From NCBI RefSeq assembly GCF_000739635.1, contig NZ_BATQ01000185.1:1-64000 (forward strand): a stretch of 64,000 nt of DNA, read 5' to 3'. Shown here in pieces: positions 25,590-35,480 of the stretch. The position numbers and the translations under genes were made by a program. Below the pieces are notes generated by a model. The model was not told where the DNA came from, searched no databases, and saw only the letters and a list, made by a program, of their open reading frames with translations. The first letter of the stretch is position 1. Every line of letters begins with the position of its first letter. The DNA is from Verrucomicrobium sp. BvORR034 (GTDB taxonomy: Bacteria > Verrucomicrobiota > Verrucomicrobiia > Verrucomicrobiales > Verrucomicrobiaceae).

Positions 25590-25741
25590 ACAGAACAGAA
25601 GAGCGACAGCGACAAGATGAGACAGGTGCAGCCAGCCTCCAAACAAAATACGTGGCCCACCCGTCCCATCGGAGGATCAGGCAAATCTCCCGGAGTTCCA
25701 GGTATGGTGCCGGCCGCCGGGCCGGGGTATCAATGGGGCGT

Positions 25742-26503
25742 ATGAAACACACCCAAAAGATCGCCCTCATCACCGGCGGCAGCCGGGGCCTGGGCCGCAA
25801 CACCGCCCTCAAACTCGCCTCCGACGGTGCAGACATCATCCTCACCTACCGCCAGGGCAAGGCGGAAGGCGAAGCCGTGAAAGCTGAGATCGAGGCCCTC
25901 GGTCGGAAGGCTGCCCTCCTGCAAATCGATGTGGCGAAGACCGCCGGCTTCGAAGCATTTCACCAGTCTCTGAAGGCGGTGCTGGAGGAGACCTGGCAGC
26001 GGAAGGACTTCGACTTTCTGATCAACAACGCTGGCATTGATCGCGCCTCGCCCTTCGCCGAGACGACGGAGACCGACTTCGACGACCTCATGAATGTGCA
26101 CTTCAAAGGTGTGTTCTTCCTCACCCAGAAGCTGCTGCCTCTCATAGCCGATGGCGGTCGCATCGTGAACACCTCGACGGGCCTGGCACGATTTTCCATT
26201 CCCGGCTACGCCGCCTACGCCTCCATGAAAGGGGCCATCGAGGTCTTAACCCGCTACCTGGCCAAGGAGCTGGGGCCGCGCCGCATCAACGCCAACACCG
26301 TCGCCCCCGGCGCCATCGAGACAGACTTCACCAAGGACGCCCTCAGCCATCCCGGCCTGCGTGATTTCCTCGCCTCCCAGACCGCCCTCGGCCGCGTCGG
26401 CGTGCCCGATGACATCGGCGGTGTCATCTCCTTCCTCTGCTCCGAAGAAGGGCGATGGGTCAATGCGCAGCGCGTGGAAGCCTCTGGCGGGATGTTCTTG
26501 TGA
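25742..26503 (+). CDS. short-chain dehydrogenase/reductase
   Basis: Start at the ATG at 25742 (MKHTQKIALITGGSRGLGRN); an ATG at 25733 is an alternative. 253 residues of Rossmann fold: cofactor loop TGGSRGLG, NNAG at about residue 95, catalytic Tyr and Lys in YASMKGA, and the terminal CSEEGRWVNAQRVEASGG. NADP preference is suggested by the basic residue after the first strand region but is not certain. Divergent from the AraC gene, which likely controls it. Substrate unknown. Confidence 0.9.
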   Translation: MKHTQKIALITGGSRGLGRNTALKLASDGADIILTYRQGKAEGEAVKAEIEALGRKAALLQIDVAKTAGFEAFHQSLKAVLEETWQRKDFDFLINNAGIDRASPFAETTETDFDDLMNVHFKGVFFLTQKLLPLIADGGRIVNTSTGLARFSIPGYAAYASMKGAIEVLTRYLAKELGPRRINANTVAPGAIETDFTKDALSHPGLRDFLASQTALGRVGVPDDIGGVISFLCSEEGRWVNAQRVEASGGMFL

Positions 26504-26605
26504 TTGATCGGTCAGCCGAAGTTGATCCCTGTAGGGGAAGTCGAGGTGGCGGGCAGGAGTGTCAGAGTTTTCCTTCGAACCCGGAGGGTTCTGTGCCCCT
26601 GCCGC

Positions 26606-27106
26606 CTACTCCTCAAACAACCGGCCGATCGCCGGGATGTCCTCCATCAGCTTCTCCTGCTTGCGCCAGAATAGGATGTGATAGTCGAACCGGGGATCGG
26701 CCTCGTCCTCCATGTAGCGAAAGGCGATCGGAGCGCCCTCCGCCTGCCAGTTGAGAATCTTGGCAGCGCTGATCGCTGCGTCCGGAAGCCGCTGCCCAGG
26801 TTGGCGAGGACACACGAGGGCATCGAGGACGTCCCCCGACTTCAAGGAGAGGTCGCCCGCCAGTAAGCACCGTAAATCGTAGCGCCGCACCACCGGCTCG
26901 CCCTTCGTCCGATCCTCGGCCTCGACCAACTTGCCGTTCACGGTTCGCACCCTGAGCGTGACCCGTTGCAGGCTCTTTTTGGAGACGACGCCGGGGCCCG
27001 ACGGAGGCGCCTCTTTTGGCACCTGATTCCCCTGCCAGTATCCGAGCCCAGCCAACACGATCAATCCTCCAACAAAGACGAGCTTGAGAAACGGAGACAG
27101 CTTCAT
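26606..27106 (-). CDS. membrane-anchored hypothetical protein
   Basis: Start at the ATG at 27106 (MKLSPFLKLVFVGGLIVLAG), which provides an N-terminal anchor; the upstream start at 27136 adds only ten residues. The remaining 135 residues are soluble, with TLRVRTVNGKLVEAEDRTKG and YDLRCLLAGDLSLKSGDVLD, perhaps a small beta barrel. No recognised family. It lies divergent to the zinc-ribbon/TPR gene at 27186. Confidence 0.65.
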   Translation of the reverse strand: MKLSPFLKLVFVGGLIVLAGLGYWQGNQVPKEAPPSGPGVVSKKSLQRVTLRVRTVNGKLVEAEDRTKGEPVVRRYDLRCLLAGDLSLKSGDVLDALVCPRQPGQRLPDAAISAAKILNWQAEGAPIAFRYMEDEADPRFDYHILFWRKQEKLMEDIPAIGRLFEE

Positions 27107-27185
27107 GGAGACACTCCATTCATGACATGAACGCACTCCTTACACAACCGCGCCTCCTTGTTTTTCCACTTGCCTCCGATGCTCC

Positions 27186-27740
27186 ATGACGCAGCATGGC
27201 GATCCACGATCTGGATCTATGGACGTTCCACCCCCTCTTCCCCCTGCTGAACAAACCGACCCGTCGGTGTGCGCCAATTGCGGCAACCCCCAGTTGAGCG
27301 ATCGCACCCCGCTGCCCGTCTGTGAACCTTGCCGGCATGCGATGGTGCGCTTCCCATTTCCCATGTGGGTGAAGGTCTGTGCCACATTGGTCATTGCGCT
27401 GCTGGCAGCAGCCCTCGTGCAGATCCCCGAGAAATGGCGGGCGGCGATGAACTATGCCGGAGCGGGTCAATTTGCCGAGACCAATGACTGGGATGCGGCC
27501 TACGCTTCCTACAGGCCCTTCGCCATCAATCATCGTGAAGACACCGACATGCAGCTGCGCTTTGCGGAGATCTGCGTGAAAAGCCACCACCTGCGTGAGG
27601 CCGAAGAGACCATGAACAGCCTGGAAGGGAGAAGGGTCTCGCAGTACCAGTTGGACAAAGCTGACCGTATCGGTTCGGACCTGGAATGGGCCATCAAGAA
27701 GGAGGCGAAGAACGCCGCATCCCGCCCCCTGCAAAACTAG
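27186..27740 (+). CDS. zinc-ribbon membrane protein with TPR-like region
   Basis: 184 residues. Residues 28-49 form a CxxC-x-CxxC ribbon (VCANCG and VCEPCR). A single membrane helix follows (VKVCATLVIALLAAALVQI, about 60-80), and the exported or cytosolic tail has helical TPR-like units (DWDAAYASYRPFAINH, LHLREAEETMNSLEG-type). ATGs at 27186 and 27219 are both possible. Role unknown; may sense or count something as small ribbon-TM-TPR proteins do in related bacteria. Confidence 0.7.
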   Translation: MTQHGDPRSGSMDVPPPLPPAEQTDPSVCANCGNPQLSDRTPLPVCEPCRHAMVRFPFPMWVKVCATLVIALLAAALVQIPEKWRAAMNYAGAGQFAETNDWDAAYASYRPFAINHREDTDMQLRFAEICVKSHHLREAEETMNSLEGRRVSQYQLDKADRIGSDLEWAIKKEAKNAASRPLQN

Positions 27741-27805
27741 AGTCGAGGCACCTCTCTCCAAGTGGCTGCCTTCTCACCCACCATCTTCAACGCCTGCCCT
27801 GACTT

Positions 27806-28348
27806 ATGATCTTCATCCCTGCTCCCATCATCGCCGCGCTGACCTTCCCAGGCGTGATCGTGCATGAGGCCGCCCATCAACTCGTGTGCCGTCTCACCGA
27901 CACACCCGTGCTGGACGTGAAATACTTCCAGATGGAAAACCCTTCCGGCTACGTCATCCATGCCCGGCCAGACAGCGCCTGGAAGCACTTCTTCATCTCC
28001 GTCGCTCCCTTCCTCGTCAACACTCTCCTCGCCATTGCCATCGCGTTCCCAGTCGGGTTGGGAGCGGCAGGCAAGATAGAGCCCGGCATCATCGAAATGC
28101 TGCTCGGCTGGCTCGGCATCTCCATCGGCATGCATGCCTTCCCCAGCACGGGAGATGCGAGCAGCCTCTGGCAATCCATCAAAGCACCCACCACGGGCTG
28201 GGGCCTGCGACTGCTCGCCACTCCCGTCTGTGGGCTCATCTTTCTCGGAGCCATGTTGTCCGTCGTCTGGTTTGACGCACTCTATGCGGTTGCGATCTGC
28301 TTTGGCACACCGCATCTGCTCGTGGACTATGCGGCGGCTCATCCGTAA
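27806..28348 (+). CDS. M50-like integral membrane metalloprotease homologue
   Basis: 180 residues with four or five hydrophobic segments. FPGVIVHEAAHQLVCRLTDT in the first helix holds an HEAAH zinc motif near residue 21, and SVAPFLVNTLLAIAIAFP matches the following helix of DUF3267/site-2-like proteases. The third ligand is not obvious (a candidate is the Asp of FPSTGDASSL), so activity is unproven. It is 2 bases ahead of a small membrane protein and probably co-transcribed with it. Confidence 0.75.
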   Translation: MIFIPAPIIAALTFPGVIVHEAAHQLVCRLTDTPVLDVKYFQMENPSGYVIHARPDSAWKHFFISVAPFLVNTLLAIAIAFPVGLGAAGKIEPGIIEMLLGWLGISIGMHAFPSTGDASSLWQSIKAPTTGWGLRLLATPVCGLIFLGAMLSVVWFDALYAVAICFGTPHLLVDYAAAHP

Positions 28349-28350
28349 GC

Positions 28351-28698
28351 ATGGGTCGTATGGATCTGGTGATGGCTACGTCTCTCTTCCAGAACCTGAA
28401 GCTCCAGCTTGTCGCCTTTTTTGATCTGTCAAAAGACGCGCTGCACGTCCACATTGGCCTGCTGGCGTTTGTCATCACGCTCGCCCTCGTTCGTCGCAAG
28501 TCTCGTTTTGTCATCGCCTGGGCGGCAGTGGTCTTTATTGCGGCAGCTGGCGAACTGCTCGACATGCGGGATGATGTTGCCTCTCTCGGCCGCTGGCGCT
28601 GGGGCGCGAGCCTGCACGACATCGTGAACACCGTCTTCTGGCCCACGATGCTCATGGTACTGGGTTCGATCACAGGCCTCTTCCGTGCGAAGCCGTAG
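28351..28698 (+). CDS. small integral membrane protein
   Basis: 115 residues with three hydrophobic stretches: VHIGLLAFVITLALV, FVIAWAAVVFIAAAGELLD and HDIVNTVFWPTMLMVLGSIT. Polar residues in the last two (GELLD, HDIVN) recall VanZ-like proteins but this is weak. Several ATGs are in frame near the start (28351, 28360, 28372). It follows the M50-like gene by two bases, which suggests one transcript and perhaps one complex. Confidence 0.68.
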   Translation: MGRMDLVMATSLFQNLKLQLVAFFDLSKDALHVHIGLLAFVITLALVRRKSRFVIAWAAVVFIAAAGELLDMRDDVASLGRWRWGASLHDIVNTVFWPTMLMVLGSITGLFRAKP

Positions 28699-28724
28699 CG
28701 TGAATCGAACGGATCCAACGTGGC

Positions 28725-29414
28725 TCAATTCAAGCTCTGCAACTCAGATCGCAGATAGTCCGCCAGATTGACCAGCCTCCCATCAGAAAGACGCAGAGTA
28801 TAGGGCTCATCAGTGAGTGACGATTGCGTGGCAACCTTGGCGACGAAGTCATCGGCAGACTTGATCTCACTCTTGGCGGCGGCGAGTTTCTTCCGCAGAT
28901 GGCTGGCCGCCTCCTCGGCGCTGTGCTCCCCGCCATTGCGGAGAAACTTGGCTTCCTTGAGCCCGGCAATGTGCTGGATCAGATGCTCGATCTTGTCCTG
29001 CTCGCTCAAGAAGGCGATGGAGGCAGGCTGGATGACAAAGGTGGCAAAGTCTTCACCAATCAGCGCATTGTTGAGCTGTTTGAGCTTCAGACGATACGCC
29101 GCGCCTTGATAGTCGAAAGCGGCAGCCTCCCCCTGCGACATGAGTCGTCCGGCGAGCACGCTGGCCCCGTCCTTCATCGCCAGGGAAGTCATGACCTTGT
29201 CCGCCGTAATGTCATCGATGGTGAGGCGCAGCGCTTCATCAGTCCCTGGAACCGGAGTGGTGGAGCGTTGTTTCACAGTGATGATCACACTCTTGATGGC
29301 GGGCGCCGGCGCAGGAGCTGCAAGAGAATCTTCCCTCTTTGAGCAACTGGTGGCACCGGGCACCACCAGGAGGATGAGAACCCATACGGGAAGAACTCGA
29401 GGCAGGCAGTTCAT
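28725..29414 (-). CDS. lipoprotein with DUF5329-like C-terminal domain
   Basis: Start at the ATG at 29414 (MNCLPRVLPVWVLILLVVPG). A lipobox-like VPGATSC makes a lipoprotein likely. Residues about 30-135 are a beta-rich region; residues 140-229 match DUF5329: IEHLIQHIAGLKEAKFLRNG, EEAASHLRKKLAAAK and SSLTDEPYTLRLSDGR. The DUF has no known activity but is conserved in secreted and lipid-anchored proteins. It converges on the small membrane protein at 28351. Confidence 0.78.
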   Translation of the reverse strand: MNCLPRVLPVWVLILLVVPGATSCSKREDSLAAPAPAPAIKSVIITVKQRSTTPVPGTDEALRLTIDDITADKVMTSLAMKDGASVLAGRLMSQGEAAAFDYQGAAYRLKLKQLNNALIGEDFATFVIQPASIAFLSEQDKIEHLIQHIAGLKEAKFLRNGGEHSAEEAASHLRKKLAAAKSEIKSADDFVAKVATQSSLTDEPYTLRLSDGRLVNLADYLRSELQSLN

Positions 29415-29584
29415 GGCGTTGGCGTGTTGTGATTGAGAGCAGCAAAACACAACGGGCGACGGGGTGCAAGAGCGTGTGGGGAATGGTGGCGGCTTACCCG
29501 GCCACACACCAACAAGCCTTTATCAGCTTGCCCAAAGGCTCAACAGGCCCAGCGCATCACCCTCTGTCGTATGACTGCCAAGGC

Positions 29585-30185
29585 CGGTCGTAGTTGTCGA
29601 CGTGAGGAGAACGAACCAACCGCCACGTTTTGGGGTGGCCGCCAAGGAACCACCTTGAGGTGCCCGCCCCAGTGCGAAGTTGATCCCCAGCGGGGATCTC
29701 TAACACAGCCCAACGTTGGACGAGCCCTAAGCGAGTCAACGTTGGGTACCTCCGCGGAGGAGGATCAGGTGGGAAGGCCGACAGCATCTGCTTTCTCCCC
29801 ACCGCCATCAACACCTCCACGTCGCTCGAATGCGGTGTTGCACGAATGTTTGGTGCACCTCGCGAGGCCACCCGCTGACTGACGTTCCCGGCAAGATGCC
29901 GGAAACAGCACGCAAGATGCGTGCGCTCTCCCCTGGCTTCTCCGGCACAAGGCCATTTTGAGAAGTTGCCAGACCGCGTTACGCTACCCAGGTTCCTTGG
30001 CAGCCACTCACCGAAGCGTCTGCTGCGTGGTTCTTTCCGGAGACTTTTTTCCGACGTCAGAAGCGGTCTGCGCATCCATGTACCCAAGAACAACCTCCAC
30101 CTGGATGCGAAGCATCTTTGGAGTGCGTGCGGGAACCGCCGCTTTCGCCAGACCTTGTGACGCCTCGAACCCTTCGCCATCCGCC
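29585..30185 (-). repeat. composite structured repeat, copy B, with adjoining modules
   Basis: The 820-base gap between 29,415 and 30,236 is repeat DNA. 29585-29608 is a TIR-like module (GTAGTTGTCGACGTGAGGAG). 29639-29946 is the inverted copy of 15893-16215. At 29990 a GTTCCTTGGCAG module joins it to a CGAAGCGTCTG module. 30094-30185 repeats at 60642-60735 with only a few differences. The 227-residue frame across this stretch has no protein-like conservation. Confidence 0.8.
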
Positions 30186-30236
30186 GGATTCCACGCCCTT
30201 TTGCTCCAGGGCGCGAATGCGAAACCTGGTCACCTG

Positions 30237-33194
30237 TCAATTGTCCCTCAATCTCACCCTGAAGAACTGCCGGCTACCAGCCGCGGGGCCGGTCAGGGTG
30301 ACGGTACCGCCGGCCTGGGGAAGGCCGCTGTTGCCGGGCACATCCCAGTAGAACCAGTCAGAGAGGTTTGTGGAGGTTTCCACCACGGCGGAGCGGTTGG
30401 GCGGGACGCTGAAGGTGACCGTGATGGTGTCCCCGGAGGGGCCGGTCACGGCTGGCTCCACCTTGAAGAAGCTTGCCCCATCCAGAGGCGAGGTGGAGGC
30501 CAGATACTCCGCGGTGTTGTTCACGCCATCATTGTCCGGGTCAGCAAGCGGATCCCCGTTGGTCGAGTTCGATGAGCCAAACTGCTGCAACCGCCAGTCA
30601 GAAAAAGTCTGCCGGGTGGGCAGGCTGCTGCTGATCCAGGTGGTCAGCAGGTCGATGGCCTGGGTATCCAGTTGATTGCTGCCGATGGGAGGCATGCGGG
30701 TGAATCCATTGGTCACGGCGACGCGGTTGAGCAGCACCGAGTGAGCGGTATCGCCCGGCACGACCAGCTTGTTTGCCGTACTGCCGCCGTTGTTCACCGC
30801 ACTGCCGTTGATGAGGCCGGTCTGGTCGAGCGTCAGTTCCATGCGGCCGTCCCAGGCTGCGGGTGCGGCGGAGCCACCCGCCATGTGACAGTAGGCGCAG
30901 TTCACCGCCAGGTAGCTGCGCACGCGGGATTCCACCGGCTGACTTGTCTCGTCGAGACGCACGTGCCGGGGCAGGACGTTGGGCGGCTCCGGGGTATTGC
31001 TGAAATAACCCGCACTGCTGAGCAGCGAAAGAAAGTTCCCGCTGAAGCCATTCACCGTCTGGGATAGGTTGAGCTGCCGGGTGTTGAAAGAAAGGGAGTG
31101 CCCCGCCTGGGGAGTATGGCAGATCATGCACTCCGCGCGACTGGGGATGCGCCAACGCTGCACAGCGGGGCTGCCGCCAGCGGTGATATTGACATCAAAC
31201 TCCACGCCCGCATCCGGCACCAGCGTGGCTTCGGTGCCCGCGTCATTCCAGCGGTAACTCACGCCATAGGCTCCTGCAGCATTCTTCACCAGCACCCGGG
31301 TTTCCAGCCGCTTCTTCGTGGTGGGATTGTCGCGATTCAGCGGCAGGTCGAAGTGCTTCACCCAGATCTGACCGTTGGGGAAGGTCCACTGCCCGTCCCT
31401 GCTCCAGGTCATGGTGGCCCCGGCGGTGGGAATGCTGAACCAGCGGCTTTTCAACGCGTGATCACTCCAGAAAGCCAGATTCGGAGCATAGGGCAGCAGA
31501 CCGGGCGAGGGGGCGAGATCGGTCAGATCTGCAAACAGGCCCGTGGCACTCAAAGTGTCGGGATAGGTGCCCGTGGCCGCGGTGGAAGTCAGGCGCAGCA
31601 GGCGGCCGTCATTGTGATCCACCAGCAGCACATCCTGATTGGAGGGATCCTTGCCGAAAGCCACCACGCTGCCTTCGCCGGCGATGCGGGTGACCGTGGG
31701 GGCACCCGCCCCATTGCGCACCAGGCTCCAGATGTGTCCTGACACATGATCGGAGAAGATGTACGCACCAATGAGGTTGGAATAGCGCGTGCCACGGTAC
31801 ACCACACCGCCTGAAACCGAGTTCCCCTTGAAGTTCGCGTCCCCGCCGCTCACGCCGGTGTGCACATACTCATAGAGGGGAGGCGTGTGGTACAAGGAGT
31901 CAAAATTCGCCGGCGCCTGGCCGGACTTGAAGCCGTTGTGATTCCCCTCCCGGTAGGCCCAGCCGTAGTTGCGCCCCTTGGTCACAAGGTCGATTTCCTC
32001 ATACGTGTCCTGCCCTACATCCGCCAGCCAGAGTTCACCGGTCAGGGAGTCAAAGGAGAAGCGCCACGGGTTGCGAAAGCCCACGGCCCAGAACTCCGTG
32101 CGAATCGCTGAGGTGTTGGCGATGGTCACCCCGTTGAAGGTCGTCGCCCCCACATAGGGATTGTCCGGGGGAATGGCGTAGCTCGCCACGCCTCCCGTGA
32201 GAACTACCGCGGCATGCGCGTTGGGCGCCAGGCTGCCGGGTTTCTTGTCCACATCGATCCGCGCCACAGCAGAGAAAAAGTCCTTGGTGATGGTCTGGCT
32301 GTTGTTGAGCGAGTCGTTCTGGTTTCCTTCATCACCCAAGGAGATGTAGAGATAGCCATCCGGCCCGAAGTGAAGGTCGCCGCCATTGTGATTGGGCGCA
32401 TCATCCCGCTGCTGGATGAGCATCACCTCACTGCCGGCGTCAGCCACATTGGGGTCCGTGGCACTGGCGGTGAAGCGGGAGACACGCTCGTAAGTGATAC
32501 CGCCCGTGGTGACAGAATAGAAGATGTAAAAATAGCGGTTGGTGGCGTAGTTCGGATGAAACGCCAGCCCCAACAGGCCCTGCTCGCTGGAGGTGCTGAG
32601 GGTTTCACTCCGCGGCGTCAGCACATTGGGAAGATTCAGAAACGTGGATACGGTGGGCGTGGTGGATGTTATGTCCTGAACCACACGCAACAGCCCGCCT
32701 TTTTGACAGACAAACACCCGGCGTGTGTCCCCTGGAGGTGAAGCGATCGCAGTCGGCGAAGAAAGCCCGGTCACCACCGGCGTGAGCTGCACGGCCAGCG
32801 GAGGCGGCGTGGCCGGGACATTGTAGCTGCCGGAAATGCGCAGACTGTTGGAAAACGCCACCGTGACCGTGGCCGTGTTGGAGGTGCCCTCGGCGCTGGT
32901 CACCCGATAGGTGAATGAGTCACTGGTCGGGGAGCCTGACAGATGAGTGTAGAGGATGCGCCCACTGCTGTCCACGACAGCACTGCCCGACTGTGGAAGC
33001 TGCATGATGGTGAGAGTCGGGCTGCTCACGTTCCCCGTGTCGTTCGCCAGCACGGCTATTCTCGCCTTCTGGGAATGATGCATCACCACCGAGTCGTTGA
33101 CCGCCACCGGCGGCGCAGCCTGGATCTGGAAGGAGGACGCGAACAGCCCGACCGATGCCAATCCGTAGCGAAGAAGGAGCCGGGAATATCTCAT
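30237..33194 (-). CDS. secreted PQQ-dependent sugar dehydrogenase with cytochrome c region
   Basis: Start at the ATG at 33194 (MRYSRLLLRYGLASVGLFAS), 985 residues, signal peptide ending near IQAAPP. Residues 30-120 are a cadherin-like/Big repeat (VAVNDSVVMHHSQKARIAVL). Residues about 145-520 are a six-bladed soluble-GDH-type propeller (GLLGLAFHPNYATNRYFYIF, YLYISLGDEGNQND, WAVGFRNPWRFSFDS). Near residues 690 and 765 lie CMICH and CAYCH haem-binding motifs, followed by a dockerin-like/type-C sorting region. It likely oxidises a sugar and passes electrons to its own haems. Confidence 0.88.
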   Translation of the reverse strand: MRYSRLLLRYGLASVGLFASSFQIQAAPPVAVNDSVVMHHSQKARIAVLANDTGNVSSPTLTIMQLPQSGSAVVDSSGRILYTHLSGSPTSDSFTYRVTSAEGTSNTATVTVAFSNSLRISGSYNVPATPPPLAVQLTPVVTGLSSPTAIASPPGDTRRVFVCQKGGLLRVVQDITSTTPTVSTFLNLPNVLTPRSETLSTSSEQGLLGLAFHPNYATNRYFYIFYSVTTGGITYERVSRFTASATDPNVADAGSEVMLIQQRDDAPNHNGGDLHFGPDGYLYISLGDEGNQNDSLNNSQTITKDFFSAVARIDVDKKPGSLAPNAHAAVVLTGGVASYAIPPDNPYVGATTFNGVTIANTSAIRTEFWAVGFRNPWRFSFDSLTGELWLADVGQDTYEEIDLVTKGRNYGWAYREGNHNGFKSGQAPANFDSLYHTPPLYEYVHTGVSGGDANFKGNSVSGGVVYRGTRYSNLIGAYIFSDHVSGHIWSLVRNGAGAPTVTRIAGEGSVVAFGKDPSNQDVLLVDHNDGRLLRLTSTAATGTYPDTLSATGLFADLTDLAPSPGLLPYAPNLAFWSDHALKSRWFSIPTAGATMTWSRDGQWTFPNGQIWVKHFDLPLNRDNPTTKKRLETRVLVKNAAGAYGVSYRWNDAGTEATLVPDAGVEFDVNITAGGSPAVQRWRIPSRAECMICHTPQAGHSLSFNTRQLNLSQTVNGFSGNFLSLLSSAGYFSNTPEPPNVLPRHVRLDETSQPVESRVRSYLAVNCAYCHMAGGSAAPAAWDGRMELTLDQTGLINGSAVNNGGSTANKLVVPGDTAHSVLLNRVAVTNGFTRMPPIGSNQLDTQAIDLLTTWISSSLPTRQTFSDWRLQQFGSSNSTNGDPLADPDNDGVNNTAEYLASTSPLDGASFFKVEPAVTGPSGDTITVTFSVPPNRSAVVETSTNLSDWFYWDVPGNSGLPQAGGTVTLTGPAAGSRQFFRVRLRDN

Positions 33195-33343
33195 GGCAGC
33201 AGGGGGTGTGCGGCAGCGGGTCGAGTATACGGATGCAGGCTCTCCGAGCACAAGTTCGGTTTCCATGTGGATTTGGATGTAGGGGAGTTACAACAGCCGT
33301 CACCCGGACCCTCGCTTCCCGCGAAGAAAAAGGGCGCTGCCCC

Positions 33344-33372
33344 TGTCACGATTTCGCGACACCTCCCAATGG
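33344..33372 (+). promoter_or_regulatory. ECF-like promoter ahead of NTF2-like gene
   Basis: TGTCACGATTTCGCG then ACACCTCCCAATGGG, the best example of a motif shared with 35481-35509 and more weakly with 7376-7403. The two blocks are about 16 bases apart and lie 56 bases before the ATG at 33428. A -35 GTCAC and -10 CCAATGG layout fits an ECF sigma factor; no sigma gene is in the window. Confidence 0.45.
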
Positions 33373-33427
33373 GCCTCTAGCGCACCCGCGCCCTGAAGAA
33401 TACACCTCCCACCCCTAATCCAAAGAT

Positions 33428-33922
33428 ATGAAAACCACTCTGCAACGTCTCCTCCTGGGTCTCCTGCTCTGCACGGGTCTGCGAGTCGCCGCCACCCCAG
33501 ACAGCGCTGGGGCAGCCAGCAACAAAGCGGCAGTGCAGGCCGCCTTCGATGCCTGGCGCGCCGGTACCGGCGGCCCCTTCGCCCTGCTGGCCCCCGACGC
33601 CACCTGGACCATCACGGGCAACTCCATTGCCGCCAAGACCTACACCTCGCGGGACGCCTTCATAAACGAGGTGATCAAGCCCTTCAACGCCCGTCTTTCC
33701 AAGCCTCTCGTGCCCACCATGCGAGGTCTCTATGAGGACGGGAACACGGTCATCGCCCTCTTCGACGGTGAGGCTCTCGCCCTGGACGGCAAACCCTACC
33801 GCAACACCTATGCGTGGTTCATGGAAATGCACAAGGGCCGCATCATCAAAGTGACGGCGTTCTTTGACGCGCCCGCGTTCGACGACTTCTGGAAGCGGGT
33901 GGCTCCCAGACCAGTTCCCTGA
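33428..33922 (+). CDS. secreted NTF2/SnoaL-like protein
   Basis: 164 residues with signal peptide MKTTLQRLLLGLLLCTGLRV. The mature part follows the SnoaL-like cone fold: AAVQAAFDAWRAGTGGPFAL, LAPDATWTITGNS, YTSRDAFINEVIKPFNARLS and YAWFMEMHKGRIIKVTAFFD. Such proteins are isomerases, dehydratases or ligand binders; no catalytic Asp/His pair is obvious. It precedes an aldo/keto reductase by 84 bases on the same strand. An ECF-like promoter lies upstream. Confidence 0.85.
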   Translation: MKTTLQRLLLGLLLCTGLRVAATPDSAGAASNKAAVQAAFDAWRAGTGGPFALLAPDATWTITGNSIAAKTYTSRDAFINEVIKPFNARLSKPLVPTMRGLYEDGNTVIALFDGEALALDGKPYRNTYAWFMEMHKGRIIKVTAFFDAPAFDDFWKRVAPRPVP

Positions 33923-34006
33923 GCGATATCAAAGGGAGAATACCGCCCACACGCCGTCCGTACACGTAAGACTGCTTGCCCCCCTGAGCCTATCCTTCTT
34001 CCAACC

Positions 34007-34876
34007 ATGAACCTTTCTGACCAACCCGCCGTCCAGAGCGGCACCTTCCTCATCGGTGGCGATCTTCCCGTCCACCGCCTCGGCTTCGGTGCAATGCGCA
34101 TCACCGGTCCTGGCATCTGGGGTCCGCCCGCAGATCATGCAGGGGCGCTGGCTGTCCTGCGCCGCACCGTGGAGCTCGGCATCACCCTCATCGACACCGC
34201 AGACTCCTACGGGCCGTTTGTCTCCGAGGAATTGATCGCTGAGGCCCTGCATCCCTATGCCGATGGTCTCGTAATCGCGACCAAAGCCGGGCTGCAACGC
34301 CCCGGCCCCGATATCTGGGAACCCGACGGCCGCCCCGAGCACCTGCGCTCCCGCTGCGAAAGCAGTCTCCAGCGCCTGAAGGTGGACCGGATTGATCTGT
34401 ACCAACTCCACCGCATCGATCCCAAGGTTCCGCTTGCCGACCAAATCGGCACGCTGGCGGAACTCCAACGGGAGGGCAAAATCCGCCACATTGGCCTCTC
34501 CGAAGTTTCGGTGGAGGATATCATGAAGGTGCAACAGTACGTGACGGTGGCCACCGTACAGAACCGCTACAACCTCGGGGATCGTCACTCGGAGGACGTG
34601 CTGCAATACTGTGAGCAGCAGAACATCGGCTTCATCCCGTGGTACCCACTGGCCGCCGGGGACATGGCCTCCAACCCCAACGGTCCGCTGCAAAAAGCTG
34701 CCCACCACTATGACGCCACTCCCGGGCAGGTCGCCCTGGCCTGGCTGCTGCAGAAGTCACCCGTCATGCTGCCCATCCCCGGCACCTCCAGCGTGGCCCA
34801 TCTGGAGAGCAATACTCACGCAGCGCTGTTGCATCTGGATGATGAGACCATGCATGCGCTCAGCCAGAGTGTCTGA
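34007..34876 (+). CDS. aldo/keto reductase
   Basis: 289 residues. The catalytic tetrad is visible: Asp and Tyr in [12 protein letters not shown], Lys in VIATKAGL and His in [15 protein letters not shown]-binding features at the C-terminus include [16 protein letters not shown]. Length and motifs fit the AKR family near YdbC/YajO-type enzymes. Substrate unknown. It probably shares a transcript with the NTF2-like gene. Confidence 0.93.
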   Translation: MNLSDQPAVQSGTFLIGGDLPVHRLGFGAMRITGPGIWGPPADHAGALAVLRRTVELGITLIDTADSYGPFVSEELIAEALHPYADGLVIATKAGLQRPGPDIWEPDGRPEHLRSRCESSLQRLKVDRIDLYQLHRIDPKVPLADQIGTLAELQREGKIRHIGLSEVSVEDIMKVQQYVTVATVQNRYNLGDRHSEDVLQYCEQQNIGFIPWYPLAAGDMASNPNGPLQKAAHHYDATPGQVALAWLLQKSPVMLPIPGTSSVAHLESNTHAALLHLDDETMHALSQSV

Positions 34877-35064
34877 GACTCCTTCAAAGAGATTGGCCAG
34901 CCCTAACTGGCCTTGCGCAAAGGAGCGGCGGTTTGTGATGGCACAAACCGCCGCTCTTTGATTTTCCACAGATGTTTGGTCATGCTTGTCACTGTCTCTC
35001 TAATCTTGGATGTGAAAGGCAGTCAGACCGCCACAACTCCTTTGGAGCAGACACTTCGAATGCA

Positions 35065-35426
35065 GTATTCCCAATGTAGACTCGCTGGAAGCTCGCCAAC
35101 GTTGGGCTTGTAGCCGCATCCTCATCGACGAAGAGCATCTACACTGCGCAGGTTCCCCGGCGGCCACCTCGAGCGTGCGCAGTTAATCCCCGAAGGAATT
35201 GTGGCACAGTCCAGTGGTTGGACGAGTTCCGCAAGGCCGGACGAGTCAACCTTGGGGACCTCCGCGGAGGACGATCAGGTGGGAAAGACGACAGCATCCG
35301 CTTTCTCCCCACCGCCTCCATGTCGCTCGAATGTTTGGTTACACGTCGCGAGGCCACTGACGTTCCCGCCAAGATGCCGGAAACAGCACGCAAGATGCGT
35401 GCGCTCCCCTGACTTCTCCGGTCACC
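35065..35426 (-). repeat. composite structured repeat, copy C
   Basis: The 745-base gap from 34,877 to 35,621 holds a degenerate copy of the composite repeat. 35065-35135 is inverted relative to 16228-16300 and shows the CCCAACGTTGGCGAGCTTCC stem. 35160-35426 corresponds to 15893-16215, retaining the GCACGCAAGATGCGTGC and CCGGAAACAG hairpin blocks but with several deletions. It ends next to an ECF-like promoter. Confidence 0.72.
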
Positions 35427-35480
35427 AAGAAGCGAGGCTCCATGGTCACGAGACCCAGGAAGAAAAAAGTGCGGTCTGTC

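Noticed and set aside
29557..30240. 227-residue frame across composite repeat B
   Set aside because: The same DNA occurs in five copies with frame-breaking indels in other copies, and structure rather than reading frame is conserved.
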